From CAZTXD01 sp964617995 (GTDB lineage Bacteria > Actinomycetota > Acidimicrobiia > Spongiisociales > ZC4RG35), in contig CAZTXD010000022.1 of NCBI GenBank assembly GCA_964617995.1, positions 1 through 33,717 of the forward strand: DNA of 33,717 nucleotides, in the 5' to 3' direction. Below the pieces are notes generated by a model, which was given only the letters and a program-made list of their open reading frames with translations, was not told where the DNA came from and made no database searches. Numbering within the stretch: the first letter of the stretch is position 1; each line of letters starts with the position of its first letter. This document shows positions 1 through 8,233 of this stretch, in pieces. The position numbers and the translations under genes were made by a program.

Positions 1-1021
1 GATGATGGGTGACGTGCAGCAATGGTTCATCGACAACCAGGTGAGGAACTTCTACTCGGTGTCGATTTCGGGCTACCACATGGCCGAGGCCGGGGCCAAC
101 CCGATCACCCAACTGGCGTTCACCCTCGCCAACGGGTTCACGTACGTCGAGTACTACCTGTCGCGGGGCATGGACATCGATTCGTTCGCACCCAACCTCT
201 CCTTCTTCTTCTCCAACGGCATCGACGCCGAGTACGCGGTGCTCGGTCGTGTGGCACGGCGTATATGGGCCAAGGCTCTCAAGCATCGCTACGGCGCCAA
301 CGCCCGTTCCCAGATGCTCAAGTACCACATCCAGACCTCGGGGAGGTCGCTCCACGCCCAGGAGATCTCCTTCAACGACATCCGCACCACCCTCCAGGCG
401 CTGTATGCCGTCTACGACAACTGCAACAGCCTCCATACCAACGCCTACGACGAGGCCATCACCACACCCACCGAAGAGTCGGTCCGCCGGGCCGTCGCCA
501 TCCAGCTCATCATCAATCGGGAGCTGGGCTTGGCCCGCAACGAGAATCCGCTCCAGGGCTCCTTCGTGATCGAAGAGCTGACCGACCTGGTAGAGGAAGC
601 GGTCCTGGCCGAGTTCGACCGTATCAACTCGCGCGGCGGGGTCCTGGGTGCGATGGAGCGCCAGTATCAGCGCGGCAAGATCCAGGAGGAGTCCCTGAAC
701 TATGAGCGCCTGAAGGAGTCCGGTGAGTACCCCGTGATCGGCGTGAACACGTTCCTCTCGAAGGACGGGTCCCCCTTCGTCATGCCGGACGGCCTGGTGC
801 GAAGCACGGATGCCGAGCGGGATAGGCTCATCCGGAACGTGGAGGCCGTTCGCAAGCGGAACAGCCAACGCACCGGAGCGGCACTGGAAGACCTCGCCGC
901 CGTTGCCCGTGAGGGAGGAAACGTGTTCGCCAGCCTGATGGAAGCGAGCAAGGTCGCCACCCTCGGCCAGGTCACCGACTGCCTGTATCAGGTCGGTGGA
1001 CAGTACCGTCGCAACGCTTGA
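1..1021 (+). CDS. icmF: Fused isobutyryl-CoA mutase IcmF, C-terminal part (5' end outside window)
   Basis: Adenosylcobalamin-dependent carbon-skeleton mutase that interconverts isobutyryl-CoA and n-butyryl-CoA, with related branched acyl-CoAs possible. The open frame runs in from the left edge, so only about the last 339 residues are present. They cover the second half of the substrate-binding TIM barrel and the C-terminal tail. The motif SISGYHMAEAGANP places the barrel His at about residue 26 of this fragment, equivalent to the active-site His of methylmalonyl-CoA mutase. The segments KYHIQTSGRSLHAQE, NSLHTNAYDEA and the ending VGGQYRRNA are typical of IcmF rather than plain MutA/MutB. Full-length IcmF also has an N-terminal B12 domain and a MeaI-type G-protein domain, which would lie to the left. 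The ATGs at 2 and 5 are internal methionines, not the real start. IcmF is a confident family call; the preferred substrate cannot be read from this part. Confidence 0.9.
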   Translation, partial: MMGDVQQWFIDNQVRNFYSVSISGYHMAEAGANPITQLAFTLANGFTYVEYYLSRGMDIDSFAPNLSFFFSNGIDAEYAVLGRVARRIWAKALKHRYGANARSQMLKYHIQTSGRSLHAQEISFNDIRTTLQALYAVYDNCNSLHTNAYDEAITTPTEESVRRAVAIQLIINRELGLARNENPLQGSFVIEELTDLVEEAVLAEFDRINSRGGVLGAMERQYQRGKIQEESLNYERLKESGEYPVIGVNTFLSKDGSPFVMPDGLVRSTDAERDRLIRNVEAVRKRNSQRTGAALEDLAAVAREGGNVFASLMEASKVATLGQVTDCLYQVGGQYRRNA

Positions 1022-1068
1022 GCGCCGTCGCCTTGCGTGCCCCAATGAGGGCGGCTTACCTTGCCTCC

Positions 1069-1278
1069 ATGTGCAGATCCATCGTTCGTCTCCGCGAAGG
1101 CGCCACCATCTCACCACCGGAGGACATCGAAGCCGCCGCCCGTCAGTTCGTGCGGAAGGTGTCGGGCTTCTCCCGTCCGGCGGCACACAACTCTGAGGTG
1201 TTCGAGGATGCAGTTCGTGAGATAGCCGATTCGGTGGAGCGGCTCATGGCGGGCCTGCAGATCCGGGGTGCCGGCTGA
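1069..1278 (+). CDS. DUF2277 family small protein
   Basis: A 69-residue protein starting MCRSIVRLREGATISPP. It contains AARQFVRKVSGFSRP, the core signature of DUF2277, and is about normal length for that family. The function is unknown. The ATG at 1069 was chosen because family members begin with MCR; an in-frame GTG further up (1018) would add 17 residues with no family match and would overlap the icmF stop. It lies 47 bases after icmF on the same strand, so it may be the last gene of the icmF transcript. There is one Cys at position 2 and no membrane segment. I see no sequence clue to activity beyond the family match. Confidence 0.85.
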   Translation: MCRSIVRLREGATISPPEDIEAAARQFVRKVSGFSRPAAHNSEVFEDAVREIADSVERLMAGLQIRGAG

Positions 1279-1295
1279 ATCCTTCGGAGGGCACC

Positions 1296-1360
1296 AGATC
1301 TATTCGTGCGGCCGTTTAATCGCACAGATCTGCCAACATGTCCCGGTGCCGTTCGGCACC
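1296..1360 (+). promoter_or_regulatory. Structured leader upstream of the LCP gene: two hairpins
   Basis: Two inverted repeats occupy the gap before the LCP gene. The first pairs AGATCT plus GTGCG (1296-1310, with a 4-base bulge) with CGCACAGATCT (1321-1331) around a 10-base loop. The second is a perfect 6-bp stem, GGTGCC / GGCACC, with a GTTC loop (1345-1360), ending 18 bases before the ATG. Either hairpin could terminate the icmF-DUF2277 transcript or act in the LCP leader. There is no U-run, so a classical intrinsic terminator is not clear. Confidence 0.4.
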
Positions 1361-1378
1361 TTCCCGTGAGGAACCGCC

Positions 1379-2392
1379 ATGTCAGAGGAAACGCGCCTTC
1401 TCCCCGCCCAGGAACCGCCTGGTAGCCCCCGCGGCACCAGGAGGCGAAAGCGACGGATGACTCGCGGGCAGAGATGGGTCATCCGCATTCTCATGGTGCT
1501 GGTCATCCTCACGGCCGTTGCCTTGGGGGCGCTGTTCTTCGCCGAGTTCCGGATGGGCGACGCCGGCACCCTGTCGTCACTGGCTCCCGGCAACGGCACG
1601 TACTTGGTGGTCGGAAGCGACTCGCGGGAGAACCTCCCCGACGACCTCGACGGCCGCTTCGGGAGCTTCGCCGGCGCCCGCGCCGACGTGATCATCCTCA
1701 TGCAGGTCTCGGGAGACACCTTGCAGCTACTGTCACTGCCCCGCGACCTGAAAGTCGAGATCCCCGGCCACGGCACCGACAAGATCAACGCCGCCTATGC
1801 CTTCGGAGGACCGGACCTGCTGGTGGAAACCGTCAGAAACGCCACAGGTGTCGGTGTCAACCACTACATGGAGGTGGACTTCGGGGGGTTCGCGGGGATC
1901 GTCGATGCCGTCGGGGGAATAGAGCTGGACTTCCCCGCACCGGCACGGGATCTCAAGTCCGGTCTCGACGTCGACACCGGGACTCAGACCGTCAACGGTG
2001 CCACCGCCCTCGCCTACGCACGTTCTCGTAGCTACGAGGAGCTGCGAGACGGCGAGTGGCGTTCGGTCAGGGGCGGCGACATCGAGCGCACGGGACGCCA
2101 GCGGGAGGTCCTCGTGAAGATCATCTCCAAGGCATCGAGCCCGTCGGGGTTGCTGCGCAGCCCGGCAGTTCTCACCGAGGTCACCGGGAACCTCACCGTC
2201 GACTCGTCGGTGACACCACTCCTGTTGGGTCGTACGGGGTGGGCGTTCCGATCCGCCGACAACACTGAGGCGGTCACCCTCCCGGTCACCCTGAGCAACG
2301 AGGGAGGGATCTCCTATCTCGTGCGCTCCGAGCCCGAGGCGACAGAGGTGCTGGAAGCGTTCGCGGCGGGGAGACCTCTTCCGGGTGCGTGA
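1379..2392 (+). CDS. LytR-CpsA-Psr (LCP) family cell-wall ligase
   Basis: Membrane-anchored phosphotransferase of the LCP family, which attaches undecaprenyl-linked polymers such as teichoic acid or arabinogalactan-type chains to peptidoglycan outside the membrane. The 337-residue protein has a basic cytoplasmic tail (about 1-32), one membrane segment (about 33-55), then the LCP domain. Family residues are visible: GSDSR (Arg83), RADVIIL (Arg101, Asp103), SLPRDLKVEIPG (Arg122) and DKINAAYAFGG (Lys135). ALAYARSR follows near residue 215. It is short and lacks the C-terminal LytR_C extension. GAGG about 8 bases before the ATG supports the start. It stands alone between convergent and divergent neighbours, so the polymer it transfers cannot be inferred. 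Confidence 0.9.
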   Translation: MSEETRLLPAQEPPGSPRGTRRRKRRMTRGQRWVIRILMVLVILTAVALGALFFAEFRMGDAGTLSSLAPGNGTYLVVGSDSRENLPDDLDGRFGSFAGARADVIILMQVSGDTLQLLSLPRDLKVEIPGHGTDKINAAYAFGGPDLLVETVRNATGVGVNHYMEVDFGGFAGIVDAVGGIELDFPAPARDLKSGLDVDTGTQTVNGATALAYARSRSYEELRDGEWRSVRGGDIERTGRQREVLVKIISKASSPSGLLRSPAVLTEVTGNLTVDSSVTPLLLGRTGWAFRSADNTEAVTLPVTLSNEGGISYLVRSEPEATEVLEAFAAGRPLPGA

Positions 2393-2475
2393 GGAGGAGC
2401 CGAGACCTGACCCCCCACGCGTCGAGTCTCGACGACGCCTCCCAAACAGCGGCACCGTCGGTAGTGGCGTCTCCT

Positions 2476-2907
2476 CTAACCCCGCCTGGACTCCAGCTCG
2501 TCGATGACCTCTTCCACCAGCTCCTCGCCGGCGGCGGAGTCGGGTGAGAGCCGCCGGAGTCGCTCGATGGTGTCGACTCGCTGCGCGACGGCATCGCATC
2601 CCAGCCTCTCGGCGACCTCGAAGTAGGCGTTGTCGACCACCAGATCCACCTTCTCGGCGAGCTCGGCGGCCGGAACCCGATCACCGGTTCTTTCGGAGAG
2701 TTCGTCGAGGTCCCCCGCCGCCCCCCTCACCACCGCCACGAAGGTGTCGCTGAGGGTGCCGCAGTCGCGCAACTCTTCGAAGAGGCCGTCGACGTCGATA
2801 TCGGAGCCGATCTCGACGGGAAGCCGGATGTCGGCCCCGGAGCAAGCCACCGCCACCGCCAGGCAGGCGGTGAGGGCGAGGCGTGACGGGAAGATGCGCA
2901 CTGACAC
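2476..2907 (-). CDS. Small predicted lipoprotein, unknown function
   Basis: A 143-residue protein with a short basic N-terminus, a hydrophobic stretch and a lipobox (LAVAVAC, then S), so it is probably exported and lipid-anchored. The mature part is acidic and helical, with DVDGLFEELRDCGTLSDTF in the middle and a Glu-rich tail. It holds two further cysteines (in RDCG and LGCD) that could form a disulfide. The GTG at 2907 is chosen because GGAG lies 7 bases upstream; GTG at 2901 is an alternative that shortens it by two residues. It is transcribed divergently from valS with about 50 bases between starts. I do not recognise a family. The hydrophobic start plus Cys make the lipoprotein call reasonable. 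Confidence 0.65.
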   Translation of the reverse strand: MSVRIFPSRLALTACLAVAVACSGADIRLPVEIGSDIDVDGLFEELRDCGTLSDTFVAVVRGAAGDLDELSERTGDRVPAAELAEKVDLVVDNAYFEVAERLGCDAVAQRVDTIERLRRLSPDSAAGEELVEEVIDELESRRG

Positions 2908-2958
2908 ACAGTAACTCCGGGTTGGAACCGCCGGTGTTCGTCCCGGTACCCTTGTCCC

Positions 2959-5490
2959 ATGGCGAGACAGGTTCCCGACAAGCCCAGTGTCGACGGGTTG
3001 GAGGCCAAGTGGTCGGCCCGGTGGGAAGAAGATGGCACCTACCGCTTCGATCGCACCGCCGACCGCTCCGCCGTGTACGCCATCGACACTCCGCCGCCTA
3101 CGGTGTCGGGGACCCTCCACGCCGGATCGGTGTTCTCGTACACCCACACCGACCTGATGGCCCGGTTCCAGAGGATGAGGGGCAAGCAGGTGTTCTATCC
3201 GGTGGGGTGGGACGACAACGGCCTTCCCACGGAGCGGCGAGTCCAGAACTACTTCGGCGTCCAGTGTGATCCTTCACTGCCATACGACGCCGATTTCATC
3301 CCTCCGCAGACTCCCTTCGACCCGGCCCGTCCCATCTCCCGGCGCAACTTCGTGGAGCTGTGCCATCACCTCACCGCCGAGGACGAGAAGGCGTTCGAGG
3401 AGCTGTTCCGTGCCCTGGCGTTGTCGGTCGACTGGAACTTCCTGTATACCACTATCGCGGACGAGAGTCAGAGGATCAGCCAGCGGGCCTTCCTCCGAAA
3501 CCTGGCCCGGGGTGAGGCCTATGCCCAGGAGGCCCCGGTGCTGTGGGACATCGATTTCCAGACCGCCGTCGCCCAGGCCGAGCTGGAGGACCGCGAGCGT
3601 CCCGGGGCGGAACACCGGATCGCCTTCCACCGCCCCGACGGTGAGCCGGTGTTCATCGAGACCACCAGGCCCGAGCTGATCTGCTCCTGTGTGGCGTTGG
3701 TCGCCCATCCCGACGACGAGCGGTACCGCGACCTGGTGGGGGGGACCGTGATCAGCCCCATTTTCGGGGTGGAGCTGCCAGTCGAGGCCCACGGGCTGGC
3801 CGATCCCGACAAGGGGACCGGCATCGCAATGATCTGCACATTCGGTGATACCACCGATGTCACATGGTGGCGCGAGTTGCAGCTCCCCACCCGGGCTGTG
3901 ATCGGCAGGGACGGACGTTTCCAGCACGAGACCCCGCCGTGGATCGAGGGGGACAAGGGACGATGGGCCTATCGGGAGCTGGGGGGCCGCTTCGCCAACC
4001 AGGCCCGGCGCAGGATGGCCGAGATGCTCTCCGAGGCCGGCGCCCTCGACGGCGAGCCCCGTTCCATCACCCATGCCGTCAAGTTCTACGAGAAGGGCGA
4101 CCGCCCTCTCGAGATCGTCACCAGCCGGCAGTGGTACATCCGAAACGGGGGACGGGACACCGACCTCCGCGCCCGGCTGGTCGAGCGTGGTGAGGAGCTG
4201 GATTGGATTCCCGCCCACATGGGGGCGCGATACCGCCACTGGGTCGAAGGGCTGATGGGCGATTGGCTCATCAGTCGGCAACGCTTCTTCGGGGTGCCGT
4301 TCCCGATCTGGTACCCGCTCAACCACAACGGCGAGCCCATCTACCACGATCCCATCGTCCCGGCCGAGGACGATCTGCCCATCGATCCCAGCTCCGACAC
4401 CCCGCCCGGCTACACCCCCAACCAGCGGGGGGTTCCCGGTGGTTTCACCGCCGACCCCGACATCATGGACACCTGGGCTACCTCCTCGCTCACCCCTGAG
4501 ATCGCCGGGCGATGGGCGGAGGATCCCGATCTATTCCAGCGGGTCTTCCCGATGGATCTCCGGCCACAGGCTCACGACATCATCCGCACGTGGCTCTTCA
4601 CGACAGTGGTGCGTGCTCACCTGGAGTTCGACTCGCTGCCGTGGTCGCATGCCGCCATCTCGGGCTTCATCTACGACCCGGACCGCAAGAAGATGTCCAA
4701 GTCGAAGGGGAACGTGGTGACTCCGCTGTCGCTGCTGGGTCAGTACGGGGCGGATGGCGTGCGTTACTGGTCTGCTTCCGCTCGTCTCGGCGCCGACAGC
4801 GCATATGAGGAGAGTCAAATGAGGATCGGGCGTCGTCTGGCCATCAAGATCCTCAACGCCGCCCGTTTCGCCCTCTCGCTGGCGGATGACGTCGACCCGG
4901 AGAAGGTCACCCAACCGCTCGATCGGGCCATGCTGGGACGCATGGCTGAGGTGGTCGACACCGCCACCTCGGCCTTCGAGGCCTACGACCACGCCCGGGC
5001 GCTCGAAGTCACCGAGGCGGCCTTCTGGTCCTGGACCGACGACTATCTGGAGCTGGTGAAGGGGCGGGCCTACCGGGATGGAGGGGAGGCGGCTTCGGCG
5101 CATGCCGCCCTCCAGACCAGCCTCTCGGTGTTCCTTCGGCTGTTCGCTCCCTTCCTGCCGTACGTCACCGAGGAGGTCTGGAGCTGGTGGAAGGACGGCT
5201 CCGTGCACCGGGCTTCCTGGCCGAGGGTCTCCGAGCTGGAGGCAGCCACAGGAGAGACGGCGGTACTCGACGTCACGTCCGAGGTGCTGTCGCAGGTGAG
5301 GCGGGCCAAGTCCGACGCCAAGGTGTCGATGCGGACCCCCGTGAGCTCGTTGCTGGTGAGCGACTCCCCGACTCGTCTCGACTTCCTGCGGGCGGCCGGC
5401 GTCGACCTGGCCGACGCATCCAAGGCGGACCGGATCGAGTACCGGGAGGGTCCCTTCGAGGTGGTGGCGGAGGTGGCGGCCGGCACCTGA
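2959..5490 (+). CDS. valS: Valine--tRNA ligase, short actinobacterial type
   Basis: Class I aminoacyl-tRNA synthetase that charges tRNA-Val, cytoplasmic. The 843-residue protein shows the HIGH-type motif as SGTLHAGS (about residues 50-57) and GWDDNGLPTERRVQ soon after. The CP1 editing domain has TTRPELICSC and GTGIAMICTFGDTTD (about 235-300). KKMSKSKGN follows at about residue 577, then an anticodon-binding helical domain (about 650-790). It lacks the long C-terminal coiled coil of the E. coli-type enzyme, consistent with the type 2 ValS subfamily. The start fits: the ATG at 2959 precedes MARQVPDKPSVDGLE, and no family-like sequence lies upstream. I saw no T-box leader in the roughly 50-base gap in front. 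Confidence 0.95.
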   Translation: MARQVPDKPSVDGLEAKWSARWEEDGTYRFDRTADRSAVYAIDTPPPTVSGTLHAGSVFSYTHTDLMARFQRMRGKQVFYPVGWDDNGLPTERRVQNYFGVQCDPSLPYDADFIPPQTPFDPARPISRRNFVELCHHLTAEDEKAFEELFRALALSVDWNFLYTTIADESQRISQRAFLRNLARGEAYAQEAPVLWDIDFQTAVAQAELEDRERPGAEHRIAFHRPDGEPVFIETTRPELICSCVALVAHPDDERYRDLVGGTVISPIFGVELPVEAHGLADPDKGTGIAMICTFGDTTDVTWWRELQLPTRAVIGRDGRFQHETPPWIEGDKGRWAYRELGGRFANQARRRMAEMLSEAGALDGEPRSITHAVKFYEKGDRPLEIVTSRQWYIRNGGRDTDLRARLVERGEELDWIPAHMGARYRHWVEGLMGDWLISRQRFFGVPFPIWYPLNHNGEPIYHDPIVPAEDDLPIDPSSDTPPGYTPNQRGVPGGFTADPDIMDTWATSSLTPEIAGRWAEDPDLFQRVFPMDLRPQAHDIIRTWLFTTVVRAHLEFDSLPWSHAAISGFIYDPDRKKMSKSKGNVVTPLSLLGQYGADGVRYWSASARLGADSAYEESQMRIGRRLAIKILNAARFALSLADDVDPEKVTQPLDRAMLGRMAEVVDTATSAFEAYDHARALEVTEAAFWSWTDDYLELVKGRAYRDGGEAASAHAALQTSLSVFLRLFAPFLPYVTEEVWSWWKDGSVHRASWPRVSELEAATGETAVLDVTSEVLSQVRRAKSDAKVSMRTPVSSLLVSDSPTRLDFLRAAGVDLADASKADRIEYREGPFEVVAEVAAGT

Positions 5491-5528
5491 GCCGACCGGT
5501 TGCTGTCGGGATGCAAAGCCATCGACCC

Positions 5529-5568
5529 TTGCAGTATCTATGCATGAACCAGTACAGTTGCCGGAATC
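5529..5568 (+). promoter_or_regulatory. Predicted promoter of satD, near-leaderless
   Basis: TTGCAG (5529-5534) and TACAGT (5553-5558), separated by 18 bases, resemble -35 and -10 elements. The -10 ends 10 bases before the satD ATG, so the transcript would have almost no leader. No strong ribosome binding site precedes the ATG. Confidence 0.45.
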
Positions 5569-6177
5569 ATGCAAGCAGCCCTCATCGGAGACCTGGTCGG
5601 ATCCCGACGGTCGGAGGATCGATCCCGTCTCCAACGTGACCTCCTGGATCTGCTCGAGGATGTGACCCGGCGACTCGGCCAGCCCCTGGCCGTCACGCTG
5701 GGCGACGAGTTCCAGGGGAGATATCCCACCGTTGCCATGGCAGTGGAGGCTTCGTGGTTCCTCCATCTGGGGGCGCGAGGATTCGCCCCCCTGCGGATCG
5801 GCATCGGCTGGGGTGAGATCACAGTCGATCCCGGGGATGGATCGCCCTTTGGCCAGGACGGTCCCGCCTGGTGGCGCGGCCGGGACGCCATCGACGCCCT
5901 GGGGGATCCGTCACAGGGGCCGCGTACTCTCGTGCGCACCGAGACGGAATGGGACGACCTGACCAACGCCTACCTGAAACTGCGCGACCTCCAGCTCGAG
6001 CGCCTCGATGATGTCGACGCCGCCATTGTCCTGGCGCTGGGCGACGATCACAGTCAGCGGTCCATAGCCGGCCGCCTCGGCTTGCATGAGAGCTCGGTGA
6101 GTCGCCGCATCAAGCGGCGTCGGTTGAATACCCTCCTCGAGGCGGCGACCCCGGCCATCCCCCTTCCCGGCTCGTGA
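5569..6177 (+). CDS. satD: SatD family protein with C-terminal helix-turn-helix
   Basis: A 202-residue protein beginning MQAALIGDLVGSR. The N-terminal domain carries LAVTLGDEFQGRYPT and LRIGIGWGEIT, the hallmarks of the SatD family. That family is named from a Streptococcus acid-tolerance and secretion operon; its biochemical function is unknown. The C-terminal part (about 155-185) has SQRSIAGRLGLHESSVSRRIKR, which reads as a helix-turn-helix, so DNA binding is likely. The stop overlaps the start of the next gene in GTGA (6174-6177), suggesting translational coupling. SatD genes are often next to a DUF3307-type membrane protein gene, as here. A stress-responsive regulator is a reasonable guess, not shown. 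Confidence 0.75.
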   Translation: MQAALIGDLVGSRRSEDRSRLQRDLLDLLEDVTRRLGQPLAVTLGDEFQGRYPTVAMAVEASWFLHLGARGFAPLRIGIGWGEITVDPGDGSPFGQDGPAWWRGRDAIDALGDPSQGPRTLVRTETEWDDLTNAYLKLRDLQLERLDDVDAAIVLALGDDHSQRSIAGRLGLHESSVSRRIKRRRLNTLLEAATPAIPLPGS

Positions 6178-6518
6178 GGGTCGCCGCCGTCGTCGTGCTG
6201 GTGGTGGCGATGACCGTTCCCGCCAACTGGTTCGTGCGCTACCTCCTGATCCAGATTCGCGCCATCGAGACGGGAGGCACGGAGGGGGCCGGCCGGTGGA
6301 TCGGGAACCTGGAGCGGCTGCTCATCTTCCTACTGGTGGTGGGGGACGAGGCCGGAGCGGCCGCGCTGGTGGTGGCGGCCAAGGCCATACTCCGGTTCCC
6401 GGAGATCACTGGGAAGGAGCCGCATCTCAGCGCCGAGTACGTGCTCATCGGATCCCTCGCCTCGTGGCTCCTGGCCGTGGCCGGAGGGTTGGCCGCCAGG
6501 GCAGTCCTCATCTACTAA
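6174..6518 (+). CDS. Small membrane protein, like the C-terminal half of DUF3307 proteins
   Basis: A 114-residue protein starting at GTG inside the satD stop (GTGA overlap). It has three hydrophobic segments: about 3-20, 50-70 and 90-112. The motifs GRWIGNLERLLIF, AAKAILRFPEI and AEYVLIGSLASWLLA match the distal part of the membrane proteins usually encoded next to satD. The N-terminal DUF3307 membrane domain of those proteins is absent, so this is either a short natural form or a reduced one. It sits in the inner membrane and probably works with SatD. The function is unknown. The frame is clean and codon use matches its neighbours, so it is not an obvious pseudogene. Confidence 0.65.
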   Translation: MRVAAVVVLVVAMTVPANWFVRYLLIQIRAIETGGTEGAGRWIGNLERLLIFLLVVGDEAGAAALVVAAKAILRFPEITGKEPHLSAEYVLIGSLASWLLAVAGGLAARAVLIY

Positions 6519-6609
6519 CGGCTTGGGAGCCGCTCGGTCCATTCGGTAATCTGACTGATCCCATGGCCCCCGCCACCCGTTGCCGTCGTCGCGCGTCCGC
6601 GAGTCCATC

Positions 6610-7701
6610 TTGAGTGTCGAAGCGGGGATCGTCGGTCTCCCCAACGTAGGCAAGTCGACCCTCTTCAATGCCCTCACCGCGGCGGGGGCGGAGGCCGCCA
6701 ACTACCCGTTTGCCACCATCGAACCCAACGTGGGAGTGGTCCCCGTGCCCGACACCCGCCTCGGTCAGATCAGCTCGGTGATCGAGACGAGTCAGGTGAT
6801 CCCGGCAGTGGTCCGCATCGTCGATATCGCCGGCCTGGTACGGGGTGCCAGCACGGGTGAAGGACTGGGAAACCAGTTCCTCGGTCACGTGCGGACCGTG
6901 GATGCGATCCTGGAGGTGGTTCGATGCTTCGACGACCCCGACGTCGCCCACGTGGAGGGGTCGGTCGACCCGATCCGGGACATCGAGACGATCGCCACCG
7001 AACTGGCGCTGGCCGATCTCGAGGTGATGGAACGGAGGCTGGAGCGTCTGGAGCGGTCGATCCGCACCGGAGCCAAGGAGGCGAGCGCCGAGCGGGACCT
7101 GGTCGCCCGGGTGACGAAGTATCTGGCCGAGGGGCTCGCGGTCCGCGATGGTGACTGGACGGATTCCGAGAGAACGGCCATTGCCCGGATGGAACTGCTG
7201 ACCGCCTTGCCGATCCTGTATGTGTGCAACGTCGACGAGTCGGGCCTGGCCGGCAACCGGCATACCGCCGCGGTCGGGGAGTGGGCGCGCCGGCGCAGGG
7301 CTCGCGCGGTGGTCATATGCGCCCAGGCGGAGGCGGAGATCTCCGAGCTGGCGCCGGACGATCAGGCCGAGTTCCTCCAGGCGCTGGGACTGGACGAGCC
7401 AGGTCTTGCCGCCCTGGCGAGGGCGACGTACCAGGTGCTGGGCCTGAGAACGTTCTTCACCACCGGCCCCAAGGAGATCCGGGCCTGGACGATCCCCGCC
7501 GGGGCGACCGCCATCGAAGCGGCTGGGGTCATCCATTCGGACTTCCAGGCCGGATTCATCCGGGCCGAGGTCTACAGTGTCGGCGATCTGGTGGCCTTCG
7601 GCAGTGAAGCGGCGCTGAAGGCGGCGGGGAGGCTCCGCGTGGAAGGCAAGGAGTACGAATTAGCCGATGGTGACGTGATCCGGTTCCGGTTCAACGTCTG
7701 A
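6610..7701 (+). CDS. ychF: Obg-like ATPase YchF
   Basis: Universal P-loop ATPase of the OLA1/YchF family that binds ribosomes and is linked to oxidative-stress responses and translation control. It has 363 residues from a TTG start, exactly the usual length. Visible features are the P-loop GLPNVGKS (9-16), switch II DIAGLVRGAS, and NVDE at 207-210. NVDE replaces the GTPase NKxD and gives ATP preference in this family. A coiled-coil arm lies around 130-200 and a C-terminal TGS domain ends in DGDVIRFRFNV. The TTG at 6610 is preferred because MSVEAGIVGLPN matches the conserved N-terminus; a TTG at 6580 would add ten unrelated residues. No good ribosome binding site is visible at either. Confidence 0.95.
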   Translation: MSVEAGIVGLPNVGKSTLFNALTAAGAEAANYPFATIEPNVGVVPVPDTRLGQISSVIETSQVIPAVVRIVDIAGLVRGASTGEGLGNQFLGHVRTVDAILEVVRCFDDPDVAHVEGSVDPIRDIETIATELALADLEVMERRLERLERSIRTGAKEASAERDLVARVTKYLAEGLAVRDGDWTDSERTAIARMELLTALPILYVCNVDESGLAGNRHTAAVGEWARRRRARAVVICAQAEAEISELAPDDQAEFLQALGLDEPGLAALARATYQVLGLRTFFTTGPKEIRAWTIPAGATAIEAAGVIHSDFQAGFIRAEVYSVGDLVAFGSEAALKAAGRLRVEGKEYELADGDVIRFRFNV

Positions 7702-7716
7702 ATCCGAAGGGTGCTG

Positions 7717-8157
7717 TCAGGGAACGGTCAGCACCGGGCAAGGTGCGGTGTGGGCGACGCGGTCGGCCACCGATCCCACGATGAGGCGCTCGACGATCCC
7801 GGCTCCCCTGCGTCCGACCACCAGCAGGCCGGCGTCTTCGCTCCGGCACACCTCGGAGAGCTGGATCGCCGGGTCGCCCACCTCTTCTACGGTGTCGTAG
7901 GTGAGCCCCTCGAGGTCGAGGGTCGCTTCGGCGTGGTCGAGGATCTTCCGCCGGCCTTCCACCACGGCTGCCGCGAAGGCATCGGGGGTCGGGGGAGCGC
8001 CGCCGATTCCCCACCAGCCCTCCGGCGGTCTCACCACGGTGACTATGAGGAGCCGGGCGTCGAACCGGCGGGCGATCGACACCGCCATCCGGGCCGCTCC
8101 CAGGCTGTGATCCGAGCCGTCGACTCCGGTCACGATCGTGTCGATATCCCAATCCAA
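7717..8157 (-). CDS. Universal stress protein (UspA family), ATP-binding type
   Basis: A 146-residue single-domain Usp. The start TTG at 8157 is set by a perfect AGGAGG (8166-8171) eight bases upstream and gives MDWDIDTIVTGVDGSDHS, the normal first strand and loop. The ATP-binding motif G-x2-G-x9-G-S is intact as GRRGAGIVERLIVGS near residues 116-130, so nucleotide binding is expected. It ends APCPVLTVP, as typical members do. Usp proteins act in the cytoplasm under starvation, hypoxia or redox stress. It converges on ychF with only 15 bases between stops and lies downstream of the subtilase gene, separated from it by a perfect palindrome at 8196-8219. Confidence 0.9.
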   Translation of the reverse strand: MDWDIDTIVTGVDGSDHSLGAARMAVSIARRFDARLLIVTVVRPPEGWWGIGGAPPTPDAFAAAVVEGRRKILDHAEATLDLEGLTYDTVEEVGDPAIQLSEVCRSEDAGLLVVGRRGAGIVERLIVGSVADRVAHTAPCPVLTVP

Positions 8158-8195
8158 ACGCAGGACCTCCTGACGGGAGCGCAGATTACCCCGAC

Positions 8196-8219
8196 GCGAT
8201 GATGGGGCCCCATCATCGC
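8196..8219. terminator. Perfect 24-bp palindrome between the subtilase and Usp genes
   Basis: A self-complementary 24-bp sequence without loop, centred on GGGGCCCC and flanked by GATGAT / ATCATC. It sits 15 bases past the subtilase stop on the minus strand and 39 bases before the Usp start. It probably forms a hairpin that ends or stabilises the protease mRNA. There is no T-run, so a protein-binding operator for the Usp gene is also possible. Confidence 0.5.
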
Positions 8220-8233
8220 AGTCGAGCTTGGGC

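Noticed and set aside
2..7. Tandem ATG at the left edge as a gene start
   Set aside because: The frame is IcmF in mid-barrel, where family members continue without a start; the gene begins outside the window.
4531..5766. Long minus-strand open frame (411 codons) opposite valS and satD
   Set aside because: Its frame mirrors the GC-rich third positions of valS, has no recognisable domain, and spans two real genes on the other strand.
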